Source: Spirochaetota bacterium
GTDB lineage: Bacteria > Spirochaetota > Spirochaetia > Treponematales > Treponemataceae
Length of the DNA: 6,209 nt
Assembly: GCA_022704725.1 (NCBI GenBank)
Contig: JAKJFV010000102.1
Coordinates: 1 to 6,209 of the forward strand
Direction: 5' to 3'
A program made the position numbers and the translations under genes. Below, one piece after another: positions 1 through 4,746 of the stretch. Under the pieces are notes generated by a model that saw nothing but the letters and a program-made list of their open reading frames with translations, searched no databases and was not told the DNA's origin. Numbering within the stretch: the stretch's first letter is position 1; each line of letters opens with the position of its first letter.

Positions 1-1179
1 ATCGCCGTAGGAATCAGTACGGATATACATGCCGGCACTTTTATCCTCACTCATCATGTCATCCGTTGCAACAGTGGAAGGTATTGGCTTTTCAATGTAC
101 TTTTCGATTGCCGGGAGATTATATACATCCTGCTCGCTGCAGAAGGTATACGCCTTTCCTGTTTTTCCGGCTCTCGCTGTCCGGCCTGTTCTATGAACAT
201 AATTTTCGCTTTCATTGGGGAGGTCATAATTAATAACCATTGCAAGGTCATTAACATCAATTCCGCGCGCTGCAACATCGGTGGCTACGAGACATCGCAG
301 AGAACCTCTTTTAAAAGATTCAAGAACCTGAAGCCTCTTTGACTGCGGTAGGTCGCCGATAATGAATTCGCTTTCAATACCGTTGATTGAAAGACGCTTT
401 GAAATAACTTCACAGGCTCTTTTTGTATTGCAGAACACAATGGTGCTTTCAGGTTTTTCATTTCTGATAATTCCCAACAACAACTGCATTTTCTGATCGC
501 TTGAAACATGAAAAAGCATCTGTTCAATTTCATCAACAGTAATCTGCTCGCATTCGATGGTAATTTCTTTTGCATCCTCAGTATATTCCCATGCAAGATT
601 TTTAACATAGCTGTTGAGTGTTGCACTGAAGAGCATGGTCTGTCTTTCTGCTGCAGAGGGAAGAACCTTTATAAGCTTGCGTAAGTCTGGATAAAAACCC
701 ATGTCGAACATACGGTCTGCTTCATCGACTACTAAAAAACCTACATTGCTCAGATCCATGGTGCCCGATTCCTGTAAATCTATGACGCGGCCCGGCGTAC
801 CAACCAGTATGCTGACATCTTTTTTTAACTGGTCTGCCTGGCGTCCGTAGCCCACTCCGCCGTAAAAACTTGCACACCGCAAGCCCGTGTGAGAGCTCAG
901 CATTTTTGCTTCCTGCTCAACCTGAACAGCCAGTTCACGGGTAGGAACCATAATAAGAGCTTTTTTGCCCTTCATATCTTCCCGTGTTAACAATTCCTGT
1001 ATAACTGATATAAGATATGCTGCTGTTTTTCCTGTGCCGGTCTGAGACTGCACATACAAATCTGCTCCGTCAAGGGAGCCCTTAAGAACCTGTTCCTGGA
1101 CAGGGGTGCACGTTACATAGCCTGCATCGGCTATTCCCTTCATGAGGGTTTCGTGCAGAGAGAATTCATTAAAATCCAT
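1..1179 (-). CDS. DEAD-box ATP-dependent RNA helicase (3' end outside window)
   Basis: This is an ATP-dependent RNA-unwinding protein of superfamily 2, probably acting in RNA decay, ribosome assembly or cold adaptation. The 393 residues visible hold the complete two-domain core: Q-motif TPVQ (25-28), Walker A SQTGTGKT (45-52), PTREL (79-83), TPGR (128-131), DEAD (152-155), SAT (185-187), then in domain 2 ATDVAARGID (299-308) and HRTGRTARAG (329-338). The reading frame is still open at base 1, about 55 residues past the last motif, so the C-terminal tail that would separate RhlE, CsdA and DbpA types is missing and I give no symbol. I chose the ATG at 1179 because AAAGGTG lies just upstream and the protein then starts MDFNEFSL, as family members do. 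An in-frame ATG at 1197 would add six residues but has no ribosome-binding site. The gene is divergent from ssrA. Function as a helicase is secure; the subfamily is not. Confidence 0.95.
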   Translation of the reverse strand, partial: MDFNEFSLHETLMKGIADAGYVTCTPVQEQVLKGSLDGADLYVQSQTGTGKTAAYLISVIQELLTREDMKGKKALIMVPTRELAVQVEQEAKMLSSHTGLRCASFYGGVGYGRQADQLKKDVSILVGTPGRVIDLQESGTMDLSNVGFLVVDEADRMFDMGFYPDLRKLIKVLPSAAERQTMLFSATLNSYVKNLAWEYTEDAKEITIECEQITVDEIEQMLFHVSSDQKMQLLLGIIRNEKPESTIVFCNTKRACEVISKRLSINGIESEFIIGDLPQSKRLQVLESFKRGSLRCLVATDVAARGIDVNDLAMVINYDLPNESENYVHRTGRTARAGKTGKAYTFCSEQDVYNLPAIEKYIEKPIPSTVATDDMMSEDKSAGMYIRTDSYGD

Positions 1180-1182
1180 ATT

Positions 1183-1189
1183 CACCTTT
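1183..1189 (-). promoter_or_regulatory. Ribosome-binding site that sets the helicase start
   Basis: On the minus strand AAAGGTGAAT precedes the ATG at 1179. AGGTGA pairs with the anti-Shine-Dalgarno end of 16S rRNA in a register equivalent to about 5 nt spacing. The alternative ATG at 1197 is preceded by no purine-rich motif. This favours the shorter protein. No convincing minus-strand promoter was found between 1198 and 1353. Confidence 0.6.
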
Positions 1190-1353
1190 GTGGTCATAGA
1201 ACGAGTACCATTACTAGCCCGTTTCTATTTGTATATTTACCGGAATTAACGTACTGCTGTTCGGCTAATATCCGAGTATCTGCCTGAATAGTGCGAAAAA
1301 ACGCAATATATAGTAAAGAATAGCATTTTTAGCTGATAAGGTAAAGACAGCAC

Positions 1354-1382
1354 TTGACTTTTACGGTTTTTAACCGTAGATT
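1354..1382 (+). promoter_or_regulatory. ssrA promoter (sigma-70 type)
   Basis: TTGACT (1354-1359) and TAGATT (1377-1382) are separated by exactly 17 bp. Transcription would start near 1389, giving a leader of roughly 43 nt before the mature tmRNA 5' end. The spacer is largely a palindrome, TACGGTT-TTT-AACCGTA (1362-1378), which reaches the first two bases of the -10 box. This could be an operator, or chance AT-rich symmetry. Position and match make this the best promoter in the window. Confidence 0.65.
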
Positions 1383-1390
1383 TATGCAGA

Positions 1391-1418
1391 AGCAGTACTG
1401 ATATAGTATCAGTCTGCT
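1391..1418 (+). other. Hairpin in the pre-tmRNA 5' leader
   Basis: AGCAGTACTGATA (1391-1403) pairs with TATCAGTCTGCT (1407-1418) across a 3-base TAG loop. This gives 12 base pairs with one bulged T. It lies between the predicted transcription start and the mature tmRNA end at 1432. By analogy with other tmRNAs, RNase P should remove this leader. It is not followed by a T-run, so it is not a terminator. A role in processing or stability is only inferred. Confidence 0.55.
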
Positions 1419-1431
1419 AATACCCGCAACC

Positions 1432-1784
1432 GGGGGTGCACCGGTTTCGACGGGCGTGATTCGCGGTCTTTGACTGCAGGTGAGGTTGTCTGTCCTCCAA
1501 ACGGGCGAAAACTTATAATTGCCGAAACAAACGACAATTACGCTCTCGCTGCTTAGTTAGCAGAGCGCGGAAACCGGATTGTGCCGCTCTGAACGGTCCG
1601 AATTTCTGTCACTGACCGGAGCTTACCCTTTGCCGGGTCCAGACGGTAAAGGGGAACATTACTGGAATAAGGAATCGACGCTTGCAGTGCTGACACCGGT
1701 TCCCGACAATTAACTCGCACTGCTAAACCTGTAGACGTTTCTGACCCGCACATCCGGACGGGAGTTCAATTCTCCCCACCTCCA
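1432..1784 (+). ncRNA. ssrA: tmRNA (transfer-messenger RNA), one-piece
   Basis: tmRNA rescues stalled ribosomes with SmpB and adds a degradation tag to the incomplete protein. The tRNA-like ends are clear. GGGGGTG (1432-1438) pairs with CACCTCC (1777-1783), including a G3-U wobble, the alanine identity element; A1784 is the discriminator. The T-arm is GGGAG-TTCAATT-CTCCC (1760-1776). The conserved GGTTTCGACGGG follows the 5' acceptor strand. A GAGG/CCTC stem with a GTCTG/CGGGC second pairing fits pseudoknot 1, upstream of the A-rich stretch before the tag frame. CCA is not encoded: the discriminator runs straight into AAAAA, so CCA must be added by nucleotidyltransferase. The length of 353 nt is normal. 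A strong terminator follows at once, and the last 16 nt lie in a 47-bp direct repeat described separately. Confidence 0.97.
1521..1556 (+). other. tmRNA tag-peptide reading frame
   Basis: From the probable resume codon GCC (1521) to TAG (1554-1556) the frame encodes AETNDNYALAA, to which the alanine carried by tmRNA is added first. The C-terminal ALAA is the recognition signal for ClpXP-type proteases and the NDNYALAA end resembles the proteobacterial tag. Choice of GCC as resume codon follows the common Ala start and its position after the A-rich stretch; it cannot be proved from sequence alone. The stop codon lies in the loop of the following helix (CTGC/GCAG flanks). Confidence 0.85.
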
Positions 1785-1815
1785 AAAAACCTGCCGTAAG
1801 GCGGGTTTTTTTATT
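1769..1815 (+). repeat. 47-bp direct repeat, left copy (tmRNA 3' end plus terminator)
   Basis: Bases 1769-1815 are identical to 2040-2086, at an offset of 271 bp. The left copy starts inside the tmRNA T-loop and covers the 3' T-stem strand, the 3' acceptor strand, the discriminator and the whole terminator. Identity stops at once on both sides (1768 A against 2039 G; 1816 A against 2087 T). A repeat beginning in the T-loop and running past the 3' end is the usual form of att sites left by tyrosine-recombinase elements that target tRNA and tmRNA genes. Confidence 0.95.
1785..1812 (+). terminator. Intrinsic terminator of ssrA
   Basis: CCTGCC (1790-1795) and GGCGGG (1800-1805) pair around a GTAA loop, with an A-tract before and seven T after (1806-1812). 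The stem has one G-T wobble. Because A and T tracts flank the stem symmetrically, it would also stop transcription arriving on the minus strand. Confidence 0.9.
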
Positions 1816-1819
1816 ATGG

Positions 1820-1840
1820 GGTGGGGAGAATTGAACTCCC
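1820..1840 (-). repeat. Inverted copy of the tmRNA T-arm and 3' acceptor strand
   Basis: Bases 1820-1840 are the exact reverse complement of 1760-1780 (21 bp), arranged symmetrically about the terminator. The local stem GGGGAG/CTCCCC (1823-1828 and 1836-1841) is the antisense of the T-stem. On the minus strand this gives a T-arm-like hairpin followed by CACCCCA. I could not find a matching 5' acceptor strand, D-arm or anticodon arm nearby, so I do not call a minus-strand tRNA. Confidence 0.85.
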
Positions 1841-1870
1841 CGAAGTCACGCTGAGCGAATGCGAAGAAAA

Positions 1871-1888
1871 GGTGCCAAGGAAGGCACC
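1871..1888. repeat. Hairpin GGTGCC-AAGGAA-GGCACC
   Basis: A perfect 6-bp inverted repeat with a 6-base loop inside the putative ssrA-associated insertion. CGCTGA (1849-1854) and TCAGTG (1890-1895) can pair around it with one G-T pair, giving a longer interrupted stem. No T-run follows on either strand, so termination is unlikely. Confidence 0.6.
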
Positions 1889-1904
1889 GTCAGTGGCTGA
1901 GGGC

Positions 1905-1953
1905 GTGCTAAGCAGATAAAACATCCTGTTTTATCTGCTTTCCGAGTTAGCAC
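1905..1953. repeat. Long two-part hairpin within the insertion
   Basis: AAGCAGATAAAACA (1910-1923) and TGTTTTATCTGCTT (1927-1940) form a perfect 14-bp stem closed by a TCC loop. GTGCTAA (1905-1911) and TTAGCAC (1947-1953) add an outer 7-bp stem separated by an unpaired segment on the right side. CGAGTT (1943-1948) could instead pair with AACTCG (1959-1964), which would break the outer stem, so two folds compete. The inner stem is too long and exact to be chance. Its function is unknown. Confidence 0.8.
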
Positions 1954-2039
1954 TTGCAAACTCGAATCCCTATAACGGTCAGGGCTCCGTCCATGGCGCA
2001 TCATTTAATATGACAGGAAGTCAGCGACTGGAAGCTGAG

Positions 2040-2086
2040 ATTCTCCCCACCTCCAAAAAACCTGCCGTAAGGCGGGTTTTTTTATT
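2040..2086 (+). repeat. 47-bp direct repeat, right copy
   Basis: Identical to 1769-1815. Here it carries the 3' acceptor-strand sequence and terminator without any tRNA-like body upstream: the bases before it (AAGCTGAG) cannot form a T-stem. It runs into the 3' end of speE on the other strand, covering the stop codon and two bases of the last sense codon. An intact tmRNA is joined to the left copy and an intact speE to the right copy, so removing one copy and the interior restores a clean ssrA-terminator-speE junction. Confidence 0.95.
2055..2083 (-). terminator. Terminator of the speD-speE unit (bidirectional copy)
   Basis: The second copy of the GC-rich stem, CCTGCC-GTAA-GGCGGG (2061-2076), is flanked by six A and seven T, so it reads as a terminator on both strands. 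On the minus strand it begins at the speE stop codon (TAA, 2084-2082), so the stem forms immediately after translation ends. Any plus-strand transcript from the insertion would also stop here. Confidence 0.8.
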
Positions 2087-3020
2087 TTAAAGGGTATTCC
2101 GGATTTTTGTCTGTTGCAGGTTCTGTATTTTTTAAAAGAAGGGTTTTATGAACCGGCCATAAGCTGAAGAATGACGACCAGGTTTCTTCGTTAATGATTT
2201 TCAAATTTTGTAAGTTACGTTCACGAATTCTTTCATCTGCTATTGAAGGTTTTGTGGAAAAGCTTTTCAACCCTTTGCTGCACAAGGCCCATGACCAAAG
2301 ACCTCCATACATTCTTACATAACTTATCATGGGCTGAACCCGGGGGAAGACAGTATTAAGTGTTGCATGAATTTTTGCAAATGTATTAGGCCTTAAATCC
2401 GGAGATTCTGAGTGCATAATAAAAAAAGATAAGTCATCTTTTAAAAGGTGTTCAATTATCATAAAAAATTCCCTCGTGTAAAGGGCAAGCGATGGACCTG
2501 AGGGATCCGTCATATCCATGAATATTGCATCATAGGATTTCTTTTCAGCAGCCGCTCTTTGGGCAAAGGCTCTGCCGTCTTCTATATGAATCGTCACACG
2601 TGAATCGGAAAAAGAAGAAGCTCCCATTTCCGGAAAATATTCTTTGCAGAACTCGATAACGCCCTCGTCAAGTTCGACAAAATCCGCCTTCTTGATAGAA
2701 GGGTGAAGCAGTATTTCGCGAAGGAGCGCACCATCTCCTCCTCCAATAATGAGAACAGATTCCGGTTCCGGATGACACAAAAGAGGAACATGAGCCATAG
2801 GTTCGTGGTATTGATACTCCTGCTCCTCTGTAATCTGCGTAATACCGTCCAGGAGGAGGGCCTTTCCAAATTCTTTTGTTTCTACTACACAAATCTTCTG
2901 CCACTTAGTTTTTTCTTTTTTTAATACCCTGGAAATTTCAAAAAACCAACCGCTGTGAGTACTTGTATATTCAGTATGAACTTTACAGAAGTTCTGAAGA
3001 GCTTTTAAAAGTTTTCGCAT
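2082..3020 (-). CDS. speE: Spermidine synthase (polyamine aminopropyltransferase)
   Basis: It transfers the aminopropyl group from decarboxylated S-adenosylmethionine to putrescine, giving spermidine and methylthioadenosine in the cytoplasm. The 312-residue protein has the family signatures in order: LDGITQ (57-62) with the gate-region sequence EYQYHEPMAHVPL (68-80), the nucleotide-binding GGGDGALLREIL (93-104), the acidic VELDE (115-119), IEDGRAF (146-152), and the catalytic segment DMTDPSGP (169-176), where D169 and D172 match the conserved DxTDP aspartates. Canonical synthases carry a PTYPxG-like segment near the C-terminus; here it reads MYGGLWSWALCSKG (237-250), a mild divergence in the substrate pocket. 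About 60 residues follow. The gene overlaps speD by 16 bp, and its AGGAG at 3029-3033 lies inside speD with 8 nt spacing, which supports this start and translational coupling. Preference for other diamine acceptors cannot be excluded. Confidence 0.92.
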   Translation of the reverse strand: MRKLLKALQNFCKVHTEYTSTHSGWFFEISRVLKKEKTKWQKICVVETKEFGKALLLDGITQITEEQEYQYHEPMAHVPLLCHPEPESVLIIGGGDGALLREILLHPSIKKADFVELDEGVIEFCKEYFPEMGASSFSDSRVTIHIEDGRAFAQRAAAEKKSYDAIFMDMTDPSGPSLALYTREFFMIIEHLLKDDLSFFIMHSESPDLRPNTFAKIHATLNTVFPRVQPMISYVRMYGGLWSWALCSKGLKSFSTKPSIADERIRERNLQNLKIINEETWSSFFSLWPVHKTLLLKNTEPATDKNPEYPLK

Positions 3021-3781
3021 TCAAAAATCTCCTGAATTTCTTTTTCAAGAAGTTTCTTTACTTTTTTTTGTTCATCATCTTTGAGGAGCTCAATTTCATC
3101 ACCAAATAAGTAGTTATCGAGATCCAGCTCTTTTTTCCTCATCTTGGTATGAAATATTGTATCGGACAGAATGTTAATGTCATAAGCCAAGTACTCTTCT
3201 AATACGTCCTGTGCAATATAATCCTGTATTGAATTAATATCATGGTCAATAAATATCTTTTTCCCCCGTGTATCCCTTGTGAATCCCCTCACACGGTAGT
3301 CAATGAGAACTATGTCAGAGTCAAAGCTTCCAATGAGATAGTGTAAGGCTCTCAATGGACTTATCATGCCGCACGTTGAAACATCAATATCAACACGAAA
3401 AGTGGCAAGACCTGTCTTTGCATTGTATTCGGGATAGGTGTGGGCAGTAATGTGACTTTTATCAAGGTGTCCGCATACAAAAGCTTCCGGCAGAGTAAAA
3501 TCTGAATGATCTTCATTAATAAGGGCTACTACACTTGCACCGCGCGGATCATAATCTTGGGTAGAAATATTTACAAGCTTGGCATCGATTATTTTAGTTA
3601 CATCTTCAATAATCTTTCTCAGTCTGTCTGCGTCATATTCCTTATCAATGTACTCAAGATATTCAATCTGTGATTTCTCGGAGTGAGCATAGCACACATC
3701 ATAAATATTAAAACTCAAAGACTTTGTAAGATTATTAAATCCTGCAAGCCTTATTTTTTGACCTCGTACCCGTTTAAGCAA
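3005..3781 (-). CDS. speD: S-adenosylmethionine decarboxylase proenzyme, E. coli type
   Basis: It decarboxylates S-adenosylmethionine to supply aminopropyl groups to SpeE next door. The 258-residue protein matches the E. coli class (about 264 residues) from AGFNNLTKSLSFNIYD (13-28) to IFHTKM (209-214), rather than the short Bacillus or Thermotoga class. Autocleavage is expected between K108 and S109 in LDKSHITAHTYPE; S109 would become the pyruvoyl cofactor of the alpha chain. The family's conserved cysteine in VSTCGMISPL is C137, and DYRVRGFTRD (161-170) is also intact. The start is a TTG at 3781, ten bases after GGAGG (3792-3796). No in-frame ATG or GTG fits, since the conserved block begins only 12 residues in. 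It adds about seven residues relative to E. coli SpeD. The gene has its own promoter and lies 70 bp downstream of recO. Confidence 0.96.
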   Translation of the reverse strand: MLKRVRGQKIRLAGFNNLTKSLSFNIYDVCYAHSEKSQIEYLEYIDKEYDADRLRKIIEDVTKIIDAKLVNISTQDYDPRGASVVALINEDHSDFTLPEAFVCGHLDKSHITAHTYPEYNAKTGLATFRVDIDVSTCGMISPLRALHYLIGSFDSDIVLIDYRVRGFTRDTRGKKIFIDHDINSIQDYIAQDVLEEYLAYDINILSDTIFHTKMRKKELDLDNYLFGDEIELLKDDEQKKVKKLLEKEIQEIFECENF

Positions 3782-3791
3782 TTCTATAATG

Positions 3792-3796
3792 CCTCC
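3792..3796 (-). promoter_or_regulatory. Ribosome-binding site of speD
   Basis: GGAGG on the minus strand, ten bases before the TTG start. The spacing is a little long. An ATT codon lies only one base after the GGAGG, too close to serve as a start, so TTG is the best choice. A TTG start with this spacing suggests modest translation. Confidence 0.65.
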
Positions 3797-3812
3797 ATTA
3801 AAAAAGTAATTA

Positions 3813-3841
3813 AGTATACTAGGTAGGAAAAAATGAGTAAA
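3813..3841 (-). promoter_or_regulatory. Promoter of speD-speE
   Basis: On the minus strand TTTACT (3841-3836) and TATACT (3818-3813) are 17 bp apart. The -10 box matches consensus at five of six positions and the -35 at four of six. Transcription would start near 3806, giving a leader of about 25 nt. It lies between the recO stop and speD, so the polyamine genes need not depend on recO transcription. Confidence 0.6.
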
Positions 3842-3851
3842 CCCGCAAATA

Positions 3852-4616
3852 TCAGAAACGCTGCAGCAGATCCAAAGACATTAATTTTCCCTCAACAAAA
3901 CTTTGAATCAGATGAAGTAAAAAATCCTGCAGTTCAAGAATTGTTTCGTTTTGAACTTTTAAATTTCTTACAAAACCCGGTTTTTCTGTGGTCACTGCTT
4001 TTAAATACGACACACTTTCTTTGTTAAGCAGAAAGCCGGGATTATCTGAATACTGCATAGAACACTCGGTGCAGTAAAATGCCGAATCATGAAGGCTGTA
4101 AAAAATTTTTGCAGAAGAGCTTATGAGACACATCTGTTCTCCGCATCTTTCGCAATGACACGGGTCAGGCTGAAAACCAAGAAGCGACAAAAATCTCCAC
4201 AGAAAGCGCAACAGCGCAATTCTTGATTCCTGTTCATCAACAAGGCACAAACCGTCTAAAAAACTTGAAACGTAAAGCCACGTTTCTGCAAAATCGGCCC
4301 CGCTGTGCGTTTTTACTGCAAGTTCTGCACAAAGCCCTGCAGCACAGGTTTTGAATAAACTTTCACGCAGTTCACTGCGGTATGAGAGAACCTCAAAATC
4401 AGATATTTTTGTGGATTTACGGACCTCATCGGTATAGAGCCATATTGTCCCGCTGTGATACGGTGCGACAAGAGATCTTAGACGGCTTTTAGGCCCGCCG
4501 TATAAAACAGCCTGAATAATGCCCTTGTCTTTAGTGAGCATTGTTACGCTTCGATTATCCTCGCCGGACTGCCTTACAGATAAAATTTGTGCTGTAGTGC
4601 TCCAATTTCTATTCAT
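3852..4616 (-). CDS. recO: DNA repair protein RecO
   Basis: RecO works with RecF and RecR to load RecA onto SSB-coated single-stranded DNA during gap repair. The 254-residue protein has the usual length and plan. The N-terminal OB-fold (about 1-80) includes the DKGIIQAVLYGGPKSRLRS segment (30-48), typical of the family. A helical region follows, then a zinc-finger pair CERC (155-158) and CTEC (182-185), with further C153 and H154. The ATG at 4616 is preceded by GGAAAG at very short spacing, so the ribosome-binding site is poor, but no better in-frame start fits the conserved N-terminus. It is divergent from leuB across 130 bp and is followed by speD on the same strand. I saw no convincing minus-strand promoter or terminator of its own. 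Confidence 0.9.
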   Translation of the reverse strand: MNRNWSTTAQILSVRQSGEDNRSVTMLTKDKGIIQAVLYGGPKSRLRSLVAPYHSGTIWLYTDEVRKSTKISDFEVLSYRSELRESLFKTCAAGLCAELAVKTHSGADFAETWLYVSSFLDGLCLVDEQESRIALLRFLWRFLSLLGFQPDPCHCERCGEQMCLISSSAKIFYSLHDSAFYCTECSMQYSDNPGFLLNKESVSYLKAVTTEKPGFVRNLKVQNETILELQDFLLHLIQSFVEGKLMSLDLLQRF

Positions 4617-4667
4617 CTTTCCAATTTTACTCTAATTTTAATGATGCATCCATAGTAATTTCTTGTA

Positions 4668-4696
4668 TTTACTTTTTTTCTTTTTTTTTGTACAAT
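4668..4696 (+). promoter_or_regulatory. Promoter of leuB
   Basis: TTTACT (4668-4673) and TACAAT (4691-4696) are separated by 17 bp, and the spacer is almost all T. The predicted start of transcription is near 4703, leaving a leader of about 44 nt. The -35 hexamer is the same as that of the speD promoter. No leader peptide, T-box or attenuator hairpin is visible in so short a leader. Confidence 0.55.
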
Positions 4697-4746
4697 CTTG
4701 TCTTGAGTTTACAGCGTTTTTTTTTGTGCTTAAGGTTTATAGATTT

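Larger units (their letters stand above)
1816..2039. mobile_element. Possible remnant or mini-element inserted at the ssrA 3' end
   Basis: This 224-bp stretch lies between the two 47-bp direct repeats and holds no credible reading frame. It is dense in inverted repeats: an antisense copy of the tmRNA T-arm and acceptor strand at its left end (1820-1840), GGTGCC/GGCACC (1871-1888), a long hairpin (1905-1953), CGAGTT/AACTCG (1943-1964) and TCAGC/GCTGA near its right end. GGTGGGGAGAAT (1820-1831) is also the reverse complement of 2040-2051, so the unit is enclosed by a 12-bp inverted pair. If the repeats are att sites, this is the interior of a non-autonomous or decayed element with no integrase. 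Alternatives are a duplication with later divergence, or a structured RNA. The mobile-element call is an inference. Confidence 0.45.

Noticed and set aside
1198..1353. Intergenic stretch between the helicase and the ssrA promoter
   Set aside because: Examined on both strands for a helicase promoter, small frames and RNA elements. Only weak matches and a short TGCG-AAAAAA-CGCA palindrome were seen, not enough to call.
1553..1753. 66-codon minus-strand frame inside the tmRNA gene
   Set aside because: It is antisense to the structured tmRNA body and has no protein family features; it is a chance open frame.
1905..1953. Integron attC-like site
   Set aside because: Treponema denticola is known to carry an integron, and GTGCTAA/GTTAGCAC recalls attC ends. 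However, the left arm lacks the AAC core, the right arm breaks the GTTRRRY pattern, and no cassette gene or integrase is nearby.
1890..1970. tRNA-Ser or tRNA-Leu relic (GTGGCTGAGGGCG and CTCGAATCCC resemble D-arm and T-arm pieces)
   Set aside because: No acceptor stem or T-stem partner can be formed, and the centre is taken by a 14-bp hairpin with no anticodon loop of 7 bases.
1954..1976. Internal promoter TTGCAA / TATAAC in the insertion
   Set aside because: The spacing is only 11 bp, too short for sigma-70 recognition.
2594..2904. Frames overlapping speE on both strands
   Set aside because: They are shadows of the well-supported spermidine synthase gene and have no family features.
3833..4027. 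Plus-strand 64-codon frame with AGGAAAAA before its ATG
   Set aside because: Nearly all of it is antisense to the 3' part of recO, which has clear family support. The peptide shows no recognisable domain, and the frame also begins in the speD promoter.
4663..4746. N-terminal extension of LeuB from a TTG at 4663
   Set aside because: It would add a Phe-rich segment absent from the family, and it begins upstream of the predicted -10 box and transcription start. The protein beginning at 4747 fits IPMDH exactly.
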